64,000 bases of DNA, from the NCBI GenBank assembly GCA_016647705.1, contig CM028329.1:62079231-62143230 (forward strand), in the 5' to 3' direction. This DNA comes from Eucommia ulmoides (Eukaryota; Streptophyta; Magnoliopsida; Garryales; Eucommiaceae). Positions within the stretch are counted from its first letter, which is position 1; every line of letters starts with the position of its first letter. Position numbers and translations under genes: made by a program. Shown in pieces: positions 1 through 10,611 of this stretch. The notes below the pieces were generated by a model, which saw only the letters and a program-made list of their open reading frames with translations, made no database searches and was not told the origin of the DNA.

Positions 1-908
1 AATATATACAGCTCCATGGATACTTAACCATATGAAAACAAATCTAATTTCTGGTACCAACCTCATTGAAGACTGAACATCATTTAAGTCAAGACCATGT
101 GGAGAACTCATGAGAGTATATGAAGAAATAAATAGTGTACACCATTCCTCACTTCATTTCATATGTTAATGCTATTTAATTACATATGTCCAAAGACATT
201 TCTAATTACAGTATTACACTAACCAAAGGAGAAAAATACTAAATAGAACAAAGAGGAGTATTTTCATCTTTTTCATTTTTCCCCAGATAAGGAAACCGGT
301 AGTCACAATTATATCCGATTAGTCCTTTCTATATACTCGCATCAACATTCTAGAATTCAGGCCAAAATGCTATGCCTTTTCATCTTGATGTTCAGCTCAA
401 GATTTCCTTCCCAATTGGCTTCTTCATCTTGTTCTTTTCCTGGTTAATCCATTAAGCAGATTACCAAAGCATGGGGAGAAAAGAAGAAGAATGACCTGGT
501 TCGTCTTAAGCTTGTCTTGTGTAGAATCAAGCAATCAAATTCTCCTAACATCACATTCAAATCAAAGCCGACATACCAAAACTTACTTACTAGTTCATGC
601 TTCAAGGTATCTACTTTGTTTTCTTCATGCCGTCAATCATCTGTAGAAAGCATTGAACAAACGAGGCAAAACACATGCAGTTGCACAAATTTAAAAAGAC
701 ATCCTAAACAAACATGGCGTCTGCTTGGCGATTCATAATATCTATTTTCATAATTGAGCACAAATACTGTGTATAATTATTTGGAGAAGCTCAATTTCTA
801 CCTACAATTTACAAACACGACACTCCAAAATACCTTATCTCCTAAGCAATCTACCACATTTCAGATACCTAACAGAGCTAATACGAACTCCATGATCAAT
901 AGAAATAT
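1..908 (-). other. Presumed intron 1 of the ARMC8-like gene
   Basis: AT-rich sequence downstream of the exon-1 donor at 909-910 on the minus strand. Short open frames here carry no recognisable domain. I see no second exon, RNA gene or clear transposon, so this is best read as intron continuing beyond the window. Confidence 0.45.
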
Positions 909-910
909 AC

Positions 911-1267
911 CTTCTCATTCGGATGCGAGATTAGACTTAAGAGGTGAGGAAAAGCTCCGGCATCGAGAACGGCCTTGACACCCACATCAAAGCCACAGGC
1001 GAAGCTTCCTATGGCAGCGGCGGACTGCACAAGGAGCGAATCAACCACCTCTCCAGCGCCACCGATTCCAGCCGAGGAGAGGATGGAGACGACCAACGGG
1101 ACAGCCCCGGACTTGATGAAGAACAGCTTTTTGGTGCGATTACCGATGATCTGGTTCTTGAGCTCCCTCAGGGCTTTGAGTTTGGTGTCGTAAGATGTGG
1201 AGCTCAGTCGGCCGATCAGGTCCGCCGGCTGCTGGTGTGTCGACGGCGCGGACGCTGACGTTGGCAT
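911..1267 (-). CDS. ARMC8/GID5-like armadillo-repeat protein, first exon only (partial)
   Basis: First coding exon of a protein resembling plant ARMC8, the Gid5-like armadillo subunit of the GID/CTLH E3 ubiquitin ligase complex. The exon encodes about 119 residues. The family-typical stretch KLKALRELKNQIIGNRTKKL is followed by armadillo-like helices (SGAVPLVVSIL, AAAIGSFACGF, AGAFPHLLSLI). The reading frame is open further upstream, but no ATG is seen before the MPTSAS methionine at 1267, so I take that as the start. The exon ends in NEK at a GT donor (complement of 909-910). I found no further exon in 1-908, which would be the first intron, so the gene continues past the left edge. Family assignment rests on remembered similarity. 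Confidence is good for armadillo and moderate for ARMC8. Confidence 0.72.
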
Positions 1268-1539
1268 GCTTCCCGGAGGATCGCCAATGTCATGTGCAAA
1301 TTCGAATTGCAAGTTGCCTAGTGCGTGACTGTCTGTGAGGATGAGAATTAGACAGGAAAATTATTAGTACTAATTTATTTATTTTTTTAATTTATTTATT
1401 AAAAAATGGAAGGGTCTAATTATTTTCTATCATAGTCAAAATCATCTAAACAACTTTTATAAAATATTATCAAATAGACCCCCCATCATTTTAGATATAA
1501 TAGAAAATCCCCCTCACATTTGCTAAGTATATCTGGTGG

Positions 1540-2115
1540 GGGTATTCCTAATCTGGACTGGCCGACCTCCTACCCTTGGCCGAGTAGGTCTCCTCTCTGA
1601 TCGGTCCCTCAGAGTTTTCCTTTATTCCGATTGGTCTGTTTATTAGGTTTCGCATTTTCTCAGAAGGCTGATCACAATATATATTGGGCTATTTTGGAGA
1701 TATTTATTGGGCCTTCATGGCTTCAACATCGACTGTCCAAATGGGTCAGGCTATTGTCTCTCTCTTCCAATATTGGTCTAATCAGGTCGGATTAGGCTTT
1801 AATCGATTTAGATTAAGACCTAATCCTCCTGCTTCACCTGTTTTGGAGTTCTTCCTGATCTAACTATCTCTCCTATATATAAGGTGTTGGCTCAAAAGTT
1901 TTAGATGACACATTTATTGCATTTCAGACCGTATTATGTGCTTGGCTTGAATAACTTATTCTCACACTTGAAGGATTTCGATGGAGAACGCCTCAACAAG
2001 TCTTTCTGCAAGTTCTTGACAAACAGGTCAACTTGGAAGGAAAATCCTTCTCTTGGCCACCTAGATTGGATGAGAGTTGTTCGGCCGAACAAGTTTTTGT
2101 GCACCAACAATATCA
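1540..2115 (+). mobile_element. Possible solo-LTR or retrotransposon promoter remnant
   Basis: Between the ARMC8-like exon and the PPR gene, this stretch has a TATA-like CTATATATAAGG at about 1873-1884. A less AT-rich stretch follows and ends near GTGCACCAACAATAT at about 2100, a layout like the U3-R-U5 of a plant LTR. The 109-codon open frame over it has no recognised domain and I do not call it a gene. No paired LTR or target duplication was found, so the identity is uncertain. The rest of 1313-2518 shows nothing identifiable. Confidence 0.3.
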
Positions 2116-2518
2116 AATTAGTCCAAAAAATCACCAAGCATTATGTGAATTTTACAACCCAAAAAACATTTTCAATGTCAATTTTCCCCCAAAAAATAAT
2201 TTGTTCTGTATTCGAGCCTAAATTCATAGAGTAATAGGTGGACTAGTTTGAGAAGTTTCACAAATTTGATGTTAAATTCAACAATTATTAGTTTAGTTTC
2301 ACTACCATTTTATGGAGGAGTTTGAAAGTAGACTCAAAAATCATGCTATCAATTGATCCAAAACCACAAAAATCAAAATCAATCCGCCGAAAAGCAACTA
2401 ATTTCAGTAAAATTTATGAACAAATTCAACAAAAGTTTTTCCTCAATAGTATAATAATTGTACAAGGCCCAAAGCTGATGATAATCTTTATCTATTTTCA
2501 GTTTGTTTTTTAACTGTC

Positions 2519-5338
2519 TCACCAATAATCCTTGCATGAGCAGAAACCATTAGAAAAATGGTGGAAACGGCTTCCATCCCTAAGAACTATTTCCCTCTGT
2601 ACTAAATTCGAAACATGCTTGGCAAATTCATGGCAATCACCACAAACCCTCAAGTTCTTCGAGATCAATATTGGCGCACCACCTTTCACACTAATCAATC
2701 CAAAAGCAATAGCAAGCTTCTCACTGTGCCCGAGCAGCCTCCTCGCCTTCTCCTCATCGTCTTCATCATGCAAAACCCAACTCAGATCAGGAACATAACC
2801 GTTTTCCTTAATCAAACACGACAAAGACCTCAATTTTTCATAAATTTGGTCCGAACGGGGGTGAGATTTGTCTCCTGCATTAAAACTATGAACTTCACAT
2901 CGAACAACAATCCAACTTTTTCCCGGAGGCTTTTGCAAGCTCTTGTCCTCAATCAGTTTTCTCAGTTTTTGGACTTCAGACCAAATCCCAGAAGCAGCAT
3001 AGATATTAGACAGCAAAACATAATTACCTGCATTGTCTGGTTCGAGCTTGACGAGGTTTTTAAACACATTTTTAGCTAGCTTTGTATTGGAATGAACACG
3101 ACAAGCGCCAAGAACAGCTCTCCAAACAGACGCATCTGGCACCATGGGCATTATGTCAATGAACTCCATAGCTTCATCTAAGTGCCCTCCACGCCCTAAT
3201 AAGTCAACAATACAGCCATAGTGAATAAGCTCTGGCGTTATGCAAAACTCATGAATCATGGAGCCAAAAAGAGACAAACCCTCCTTGATTAAACCTGAAT
3301 GGCTACAAGCAGACAAAGCAGACACAAAAGTTATCTCATTTGGTTCAAAACCATCTTCTTGCATTTTCGAGAAAATATGCATGGCGTCATGACCTCGTCC
3401 ATGCATGCCATAGCCATCTATCATGGCATTCCATGACACAACATTTCTCTTCGGTAAATATTTGAAGATTTTTTCAGCATAATGCATGTTACCACATCTG
3501 GCATACATGGTTATGAGAGCATTCGCAAGGGACAAATCGAAGCCCAACAAAGACTCCCGCCGTTTCGCATAAGCATGTATGCATTGGCCTTGAGGAAGAT
3601 AAGCAAGCTGAGAGCATGAGGAGAGAACGTTTATGATTGACACCGTGTTGGGCTCCACTTCAGAGATCAAACGGTTGAAAATCAACAATGCTTTGTGGGC
3701 TTGATTGTTTCTAACGTAACTCACAATCAAAGAATTCCATGATATCACGTCTCTGTCATGAAAACCCTCAAATAAACTTATAGCAGTCGCTTCATCGCTG
3801 CATTTCATGTACATTTCAGTGAGTGCAGTGTTGAGAGATGGGTCGATTTTTATACCATGTTTTATCGTGTAGCCATGGATGGACTTGCCAATACAAAGAA
3901 AAGCTTCATTCTCACAAATGGTAAGAAGAGAAATTATTGTATGAGAATTAGGTTTAACATCTAATTCACGCATTTGCATGAAGAGTTCCCATGCTTGATC
4001 TATCATTTTATGACGGCCCAATGCTAAAATCACAGTATTCCATGAAATTAAATCAGAATTTCGAATCTTGCCAAAAACTTTTAAGGCATCCTCAGCGCTA
4101 TTTAGCTCTGAATACATACTTAACAATGCATTTCCAAGGCATGTATTCATCTTCAGTCCACTTTTAATCATATGACCATGTAAGCTTTTACCAATTTTCA
4201 ACCCATTGGACAAGCCTTCACATATAGGCAAAATGATAGCCATGGTTCTTTCATCCTGTTCAATGCCTTCTAATCGCATTTTGACAAACATGTTCATTGC
4301 TTCTTCATGGAACCCGCTCTTAACATGTGCAAATATAAGAGAATTCCATAACGCCACATCCTTGGTAGTGATGGATCCAAACAAATCACACGATGAATTT
4401 AACCTCCCATTCTTACTATACATATTGATCAATGCATTTATTATATACTTACCTTTGTCCAATCCAAGTTTGATCACCATTTGATGAACTTGAACACCGA
4501 ATTTCAGAAAACTACATTCTTCACAGGCTTGTATCACAAGAATCATGGTGATTGAATCACAGCCAATCCCATCCACGATCATCTGAACGAAAATTTCAAA
4601 AGATTCTAAATAATTCCCGGTATTTAAACACCCTGTAATCATTGCATTCCAACTAGCAATAGTTTTCAAAGCCATCAAATCAAAAACAAGGTAGGCCGTT
4701 CTCATGTTGAATCTCATATAAAATCCCATCAAGGCAGTGCCCACATGGGCATTCAAATAAAAAAGTTCATTCCTCAAGCAATACCCATGTATCTCCCTCC
4801 CAAGCCTCCACTCCAAGAGCTCTTCACATGCCCGAATCAGACCCACGAGTGTTGTGGAATTGGGTTCTAAATTCTCCATTTGCATCTTCCTAAACAAAAG
4901 AATTGCCTCCTTGTACTCAGAACAAGCAACGCACCCGGAGATCATGGCGTTCCATGAGACCAAATCTCTCTCTGTCATTTCATCAAACAGGTGACGAGCA
5001 TCGACAACACACCCACATTTGCAGTAAGAATCAATAAGACCAGTCTGCACTCGAACATCGTCTATCAAATCTGTGTTCATAACATCACTGTGTATCTTCT
5101 TGACTTGATCAACGGCTTGTAGTCGGACACAAGCCTTGAGTACAAGCGGCAAGGTGGCATTGTCCGGCGAAATGCCCAGAGATTTCATTTCGGTATATGT
5201 GGAGAGTATTGCCCGGTCATTTTTCAGCTTGGCTTGGTGTTTGATGGCGGAATTCCAGTGTTCTGAGTCTCTGATTTGGGTTTGTTTGGGTAAAAACGAA
5301 GCTTTTACAGGGAAATTGAGGGATAGAGAAAGTTCCAT
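2519..5338 (-). CDS. Pentatricopeptide repeat protein, PLS class with C-terminal DYW domain (939 aa)
   Basis: Intronless plant PPR gene. DYW-type proteins enter mitochondria or plastids, bind specific RNA sites through their PPR repeats, and usually specify C-to-U editing. After about 60 N-terminal residues the protein is a long array of P, L and S repeats, with recurrent WNAMI, WNSLI and WNTVI motifs to about residue 700. E/E+ motifs with the PPGKSW box and a complete DYW domain follow. The deaminase-like zinc signature is present: HSEK (His871, Glu873), the CGDC pair (Cys899, Cys902), then CSCKDYW as the last residues. The start is the only upstream in-frame ATG fitting a targeting region. 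A broken copy of its first 60 or so codons sits at 13280-13562. Target RNA and ortholog are not determined. Confidence 0.93.
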   Translation of the reverse strand: MELSLSLNFPVKASFLPKQTQIRDSEHWNSAIKHQAKLKNDRAILSTYTEMKSLGISPDNATLPLVLKACVRLQAVDQVKKIHSDVMNTDLIDDVRVQTGLIDSYCKCGCVVDARHLFDEMTERDLVSWNAMISGCVACSEYKEAILLFRKMQMENLEPNSTTLVGLIRACEELLEWRLGREIHGYCLRNELFYLNAHVGTALMGFYMRFNMRTAYLVFDLMALKTIASWNAMITGCLNTGNYLESFEIFVQMIVDGIGCDSITMILVIQACEECSFLKFGVQVHQMVIKLGLDKGKYIINALINMYSKNGRLNSSCDLFGSITTKDVALWNSLIFAHVKSGFHEEAMNMFVKMRLEGIEQDERTMAIILPICEGLSNGLKIGKSLHGHMIKSGLKMNTCLGNALLSMYSELNSAEDALKVFGKIRNSDLISWNTVILALGRHKMIDQAWELFMQMRELDVKPNSHTIISLLTICENEAFLCIGKSIHGYTIKHGIKIDPSLNTALTEMYMKCSDEATAISLFEGFHDRDVISWNSLIVSYVRNNQAHKALLIFNRLISEVEPNTVSIINVLSSCSQLAYLPQGQCIHAYAKRRESLLGFDLSLANALITMYARCGNMHYAEKIFKYLPKRNVVSWNAMIDGYGMHGRGHDAMHIFSKMQEDGFEPNEITFVSALSACSHSGLIKEGLSLFGSMIHEFCITPELIHYGCIVDLLGRGGHLDEAMEFIDIMPMVPDASVWRAVLGACRVHSNTKLAKNVFKNLVKLEPDNAGNYVLLSNIYAASGIWSEVQKLRKLIEDKSLQKPPGKSWIVVRCEVHSFNAGDKSHPRSDQIYEKLRSLSCLIKENGYVPDLSWVLHDEDDEEKARRLLGHSEKLAIAFGLISVKGGAPILISKNLRVCGDCHEFAKHVSNLVQREIVLRDGSRFHHFSNGFCSCKDYW

Positions 5339-5417
5339 TTTGAAATGTCGTTACCACAATTTGGCGGCTGGCGTACGATATTTGATATATGGAGGTATAT
5401 CAATATTCACCCAAGAG

Positions 5418-5597
5418 TTGTGGGTCCGGTTAGGAAGAATACTGGAATTAAATCTTAAATTTAATCATAAATGTACCAAGCTGATGTGCAAGAGTGCGCC
5501 CATACAATCACCCGGTGAGATGGTTAATGGAGGTGTACATAAGCTGACTCGAACAATATGTTACCGTAAAACCAAAAAAAAAAAAAAAAAAAAAAAA
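5418..5597 (+). repeat. SINE-like repeat with poly(A) tail, upstream of the PPR gene
   Basis: Ends in a run of about 20 A. Shares blocks such as GGTGAGATGGTTAATGGAGG with the copies at 6671, 13646 and 14961. An internal part found in the 13646 copy is missing here, so this copy has a deletion. Assignment to a SINE rests on size (about 200 bp), A-rich tail and dispersion. RNA polymerase III box motifs were not confirmed. Confidence 0.45.
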
Positions 5598-6011
5598 CAT
5601 TTTTCTTAGGCCATGCATGTAATTAATTTTTTTGTTAAATAAAAAAAAAAATTATTAACGAAATAATCTCAAATCTCTTATTTGTGGTTTTATCGAATTA
5701 AACTTTATATTCGTTTGCTATTTTCTTTTTCTTTTTCCTGGATTCGGGCGGTTATAAGGGTAAAATTGTCATTTCGTAAAATTTGGTTAATTATTTAACG
5801 ATTGCACTTAAATCTAAACCTACAATAGAGTAAAATGTAATTTGGTCAAATCACAGGAGGAGAAAGTACAGTTAACTCTAAATCGTAGTTGATCTACTCA
5901 TCAATGTAATAATTGTAAAAGGGAAAAAAAAGATAATATTTGTGTAATAAACAGGGGGCATGGCATGTATGCATTGATTATACATTTGTATGTAAGATAT
6001 GTATGTAAACA

Positions 6012-6049
<38 letters not shown>

Positions 6050-6079
6050 AAGAATTAAGAAGAGGTAGAAAAGCAAAAT

Positions 6080-7194
6080 ATGAAAATCAAACCAGAAATT
6101 ACCGGATACTCAATTGTGGGAAGAATTATCTCTTTGTCATTTGCCGTGACAGCAATTGTTAAAATTATTATGAATAAGCCAGTCCCATCTAAAATTCAAC
6201 AACTCAGTGCGTTTCACAATTTTAATCTTCTCTCCATGTAAATTTTTATTTTTCGATCTTCAATATCTTTAGTTAACAGTTTATCATATTAACAAATAAA
6301 ATAGTGTATAGTTTTTTTTTTTTTTTTTTTTTTTTTTTATATTCATTATTAATTAGATTTTCGTTTTTATACATATATGTTTATCTAATTTGTTTATTGA
6401 TTTTTTTTTTCTTCAGGTTCTTACTTATTACGAACGTGATTGTTGTTGTTTCTTCGTTTGTTACGATTGTGATGGTTGGTTATACCTCATCAAGAAATTT
6501 TTGGCTCATACTAGCAAATGATTTGGTAAATAAATGTTTTACTTGAGATATTAATTAATTTAAATTAAAAAAAAAAAAAGAATTAATTCTAGTTGCACAT
6601 TTCACAAATCAGATAAATACTTTCTCCATGTTAAATTGATAAAAAAAAACTGTCACGATTTTTGCAAGAGATGTTAGGCAGGTTGGCAAGGGGAAATGTC
6701 TCATTTCCCTGTCAATCAGAATTTGACTCTTCTGAAGAGCGCTTCAGGAATTAAATCTTGAACTTAATGCTGAATACACTAGGTCGATATGGACGAGTGC
6801 ATCATTAATATCGCTCGGGAAGGTGATTAGTCAAGGTGCATGTTGGTTAACCCGGACACACTTTACCATAAAATCCAAAAATAAAATATATATTACTAAA
6901 TAATTATTTAAATATTACTAAACTATCCAAAATTTAATTATTTTTATTATTTATTATCAGGTATTGGAGCTGGCATTACTTGCTTCAGCGGTAACCAATG
7001 CAATATTTTACAGAAATCATTTCAACGGTGGAGAGAATGACTCAATTTGTAAAAGTTTCGACAATTATTTTTGCGATCATGTGCATTATGCCATAACATG
7101 TACTTTCGTTTCAGTGGCGATTTACTTTCTACTTATTGTCGTCGATGTTGTGCCCAACTTGACACTTCCACTTCTTGAGTTAGATATTCTTTAG
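6080..7194 (+). CDS. CASP-like protein (CASPL, DUF588), subtype I, copy A
   Basis: Three exons joined by splice sites: 6080-6237, 6417-6525, 6961-7194. Together they give 501 nt and a 166-residue protein, a normal CASPL length. CASP-like proteins are four-span plasma-membrane proteins related to those that scaffold the Casparian strip. Visible here: TM1 around residues 10-31 with the family arginine (Arg15 in VGRIISL), TM2 encoded by exon 2, TM3 carrying the family aspartate (Asp88 in LANDLVLEL), a second extracellular loop with the SIC...FDNYFC pattern, and TM4 (AITCTFVSVAIYFLLI). Introns have GT donors and TTCAG/ATCAG acceptors. Intron 2 holds a SINE-like repeat. Near-twin of the gene at 14328. 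Precise subfamily is not assigned. Confidence 0.82.
6671..6886 (+). repeat. SINE-like repeat in intron 2 of CASPL copy A
   Basis: About 215 bp beginning near GGTTGGCAAGGGG and ending in an A-rich tail after CACTTTACCATAAAATCC. The same insertion is at the matching place in the gene at 14328, so it predates the duplication. It is absent from the subtype-II genes. Confidence 0.45.
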
Positions 7195-7570
7195 GCAGCT
7201 GGATCCCCCACAATTTCCAATGTTTTTATTTACCGCTCATAAAAAAAAAAAGACATACTCTTTTTGTTATTTTTTTCTTATAGAATATATATTATAAATA
7301 TCTTTATGATTTTTGTATTACAATGTGGTTGGATGTATAGTTAAATCGAGAATTTACGAAATTGTCCTTGAAATGAGTCGCTTGTGATTTTTTACTCAAT
7401 TTTTTTTCCCAGTTTTTCAAATTTTTTGTTTCTTCCGCTAACATCAATTAGATGAATTAATATTTAATATTGTAATTAATGTTAATGAAAATGTAACTGA
7501 AGAATAAAAAAATGGAATTTATATCAACTAAATATTGATTTTGTAACATTTAAAACAATGACTACAATTA
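7195..7570 (+). other. 3' flank of CASPL copy A
   Basis: AT-rich sequence after the stop codon, nearly the same as 15479-15856 downstream of copy C. It probably holds the 3' untranslated region. No separate gene is seen. Confidence 0.5.
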
Positions 7571-10083
7571 TTGTTATGAATATTTAGAACGCCGATCTGA
7601 ATATTCACATATGTGATTTCCTCTAACGACAAAGATCAAATTGTTAACGTTCGCAACGCTTAATGTGAATATTCACTCGAATAAAACCACTCCTAAGGAG
7701 ATACTCCAATGTCGCGTCGTTGCTTTTGAGGCGACGAGTTTGGTTATAATTCAGATCTTACTCACCTCAAAAGGTATCACTCTCAACCCCATCACCTCCT
7801 ACTACGTCGCTCCCTGTTATTTCGCCTTCTTGTTCTTTCCTTGGATTTTCGTCGAATTCTCCGCTGATTGAGTTTAGATTTGAATGATGTGTGTTAACCA
7901 AATAACAAAAATGAATTATAATTAGTTAATTAGAATACTGGTCTACGTTGTATGCACCCGCGAAATTTCTCAATCGTTTTCGTGATCCAGAAAATTGAAA
8001 ATGAGAGAGAGAACGTGATATTCAAAATTAACATGCATAAAATGGAAAATACAAAACTCAACTGAAATATAATTTACCTTAACCGACCTTTCCATTGTTA
8101 TTTCCAAGATTTATGTGAGGACATTCGCGATCCTAGCTTTCTCTTTCCTCATTTAACCGACCTTTCCTTAAATAAAGGGTTTTTTATTGTTTAGATCTTT
8201 TTTAACTTTCTCTTTTCTCATTTAACTTGTTTTTGAAAAATGTTATTTTTTAAACCCTTTTGAAAATATTCTTAGAAAAAATTCCTTTTTGAAAAAAAAA
8301 AAAACGAATGGACATTTGTACCCCGGTATAAATATTCATAATCTTAATCTTAGCATTCATTCTCTCCTCTCATTTCACTGAACCCTAATGTTTCAAGACA
8401 CTTCTCTCTTTCTTTCTCAAACTCGCCGACAATCCCCTCTCTCTCAACCCCGCCGACGGTCCTCTCTCTCTTTTTCAAGCCTGTTGTTGCCGACGATTTG
8501 CTGAAGTTCCTCCGATACCGACTCCGTCTCCTACTGTTCCTCGATGGCTCCCTGCCAAATTCGAAGCTCATATTCGTCGAAATCGCCGACGACCACGTTG
8601 CTCATCGTCGGTGTTAGCACTGACCTCAATCTACATCGGAGAACCTTCGAGCTTTATTTTAGCGGCGATTTCTCTCTCTCTCTCATTCCAAATCTATACC
8701 TCTAAATAGATTTGAAGCGTCGATTTAGATCTGCATTCATCACCCTCGTTGGAGCTTTGGATTTGCTCCCTTTGTATAGGCAGCGTGTTGCATGGCTGTT
8801 TGGATTCCTCATTGTTTGAGGTGTTTGTGTATAGTTTGGTTGGTTTCATTCCTCCCTCTTTGGTTTATCCTTCGCTAGGATTATTTTCTTGTGCAGGCAC
8901 TTGTTTGTTCTGCTATTTCAGTTCATTTCAATTTTTTGTTCTTATGAAGAAGATCAACATCCCGATTTTTTGTGCAGGCACCTGTTTGTTCTGGTCACCG
9001 TGCTTCAATTTGGGAAGACGATGAACGGCCCTATCGCCATCATGCCCCCGATTTGCGAAGACGATGAGTGGCGATGGACGACGGTTCAAATGACGGTTAT
9101 CGTGCTCCGATTTTGCAGACAACTGTCGTCCTATTCACGATGGCGTCGACGCCAAACTTCTCTCTCTTTTTCTGTCTTTCTCAGCCCGTGCTCGCAACCC
9201 TCCCCTCGCCGCGATGCTCTAATCCCTCAAATCTGTGGGAGAATGGACTAGGCAGCGACGATGAATGGATGATGAAACGATGGTGAGATTTTTCAGATCC
9301 GGGAATTTCCAAATTATGTGAAATGTGAATGTTTGGCTCTGTGATTTGTATGAGGTTTTTGGTATATGTGAATGTTCAGATCAGAGTGAATGTGTTTAGT
9401 GTTCACATTCAAGATCTATGTTGAGTTTTTTGTTCATGTGTGAATGTTCTTTGGCTCCACCCATACCGTTTCGCCATACCATCACCATTGGCCGCTAGAG
9501 TTTACCGACACGGTAGCGAACCTCTTGTTTGATCGATTTTTGTTTGTGAATATTCATTTGGTTAAGTTTTGTTTTTTGTTGAATGTTTATTGTTTGATTT
9601 TAGTGTTGTAGTTGTGATTTTAGTGGAGTTTGCTTTATTAATTGTGATTGTTCATGTTTGATCATTTTTGTTTGTGTGAATATTCTTATTAATGTATTTT
9701 GGTGAATGTTCATATCGTAATATTTTACTGTTTTGGTGAAAGTACATAATTCGATGTGTTTTAGTGAAAGTATGAACATTCACAGAGATACATTTAGTAT
9801 AAATATGTATTAAATATTCAAAAATAACAAAAATAAGAATGTGAATGTTCATGTCGTTGGAAAGATGATTTTTTATAAATTAATTTTTTAAAAGACATGA
9901 ACATTCACAAACCAGTATAAAATTACAAAAAAAATAAAAAAAATTGAAATTCATATCGTTAGAAAGAGAATTTTTTGTAGATTAATTTGGTGTATTTTTT
10001 TTTTAATTTCTATTAATATGAATCGTGTGGGATAATTTTGGTGATTTGGTGGTTTTTTTTAAAAAGTGAACACTCACAATTTT
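7571..10083 (+). mobile_element. Non-autonomous element carrying a translocator gene fragment, copy 1
   Basis: A 2.5-kb unit recurring at 15857 and 36770. In the cleaner copies the left end reads TTGTTGTGAATATTCAC and the right end GTGAACATTCACAATT, which are inverted versions of each other, so I infer terminal inverted repeats. Inside are a sugar-phosphate translocator fragment (7641-7871), a TATA-like GTATAAATATTCAT near 8328, a C/T-rich 5'UTR-like stretch, and many GTGAATGTTC or GAACATTCAC motifs. No transposase is present. A captured-gene DNA transposon (Pack-TIR type) is my inference. No clear target duplication was found. Confidence 0.5.
7641..7871 (+). pseudogene. Captured fragment of a sugar-phosphate/nucleotide-sugar translocator gene, copy 1
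   Basis: The frame from about 7700 reads [20 protein letters not shown], then [19 protein letters not shown] and PWIFVEF, then stops. This closely resembles the part of plant NST/TPT-family translocators (the At5g25400 type) that spans two membrane helices around the [13 protein letters not shown] motif. Only about 57 residues are family-like. The 5' part and everything after VEF are missing, so it cannot make a transporter. One residue of the motif (Leu or Ser before YYV) is lost compared with the copy at 15927. It lies inside the repeated element and is probably a captured exon. Confidence 0.6.
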
Positions 10084-10175
10084 TAACAGAACGACATAAA
10101 TTGAAAATATAACACAAATAAGGAGCAATGATGAGGGATTAAATTCTAAGAAGGCTATGGTAATCAAAAACTTAA

Positions 10176-10602
10176 GGTTTTTTTTTCTAAAAGTCCCATT
10201 TTGAGTTGAGACAACTTTTTAGGTCCCACCAAAATTCCTTTCATGTGAAAACTCCCAAGAAGAAGTGTTTTGCCTCCAAAAATGTTTTGCTGACTTGGTT
10301 ACGAATTTTTTTTTTCATTTTTGCCCTTACCCTATATTTCATATAGATATAAGAAGAGAGCAGCAGCAGTCAGTTCATACATACAAATATAAGAAGAAGC
10401 AGTCAGTAGGAAGAAGAACAGTTAGTTTCAGTAGGGAAATCATTTCAGAAAAAGCTGCCAGCTATGAAAACAATTTTCGCGCCAGATTTTTGAAGTTGAT
10501 AATCACATTTTTGCCCTTTATATGTATATAATTGGAGGTTTTGAGTATCACAGGTGTATATGAGCTCTGTAACAAAATTTAGGAGTGCAGAAATTTTTTC
10601 CC
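10176..10602 (+). mobile_element. MULE-like insertion (427 bp) specific to the first copy
   Basis: Flanked on both sides by the 9-bp direct repeat AAAACTTAA (10167-10175 and 10603-10611). The matching junctions near 32521 and 39295 have a single copy and no insert, which defines the insertion exactly. The ends are loosely inverted (a G/T-rich start with CTAAAAGTCCC against CACTCCTAAATTTTG on the other strand). A 9-bp duplication fits Mutator-like elements. It has no coding capacity. Confidence 0.6.
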
Positions 10603-10611
10603 AAAACTTAA

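Larger units (their letters stand above)
5064..10166. repeat. Segmental duplication, block alpha copy 1
   Basis: Begins inside the PPR gene near its 5' end and covers the PPR upstream region, the subtype-I CASP-like gene at 6080 and the translocator-fragment element. The same order recurs from 13280, there split by the LTR retrotransposon at 18041-32146. Identity is high through coding and non-coding parts alike, so the block copied as DNA and not by retroposition. Confidence 0.85.

Noticed and set aside
1905..2234. 109-codon open frame before the PPR gene
   Set aside because: No domain, not conserved in anything I recognise, and it overlaps LTR-like sequence.
8350..9290. Overlapping open frames in the capture element
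   Set aside because: Present in all three copies but with frame-changing differences. They look like 5'UTR-type and element sequence and not a conserved protein.
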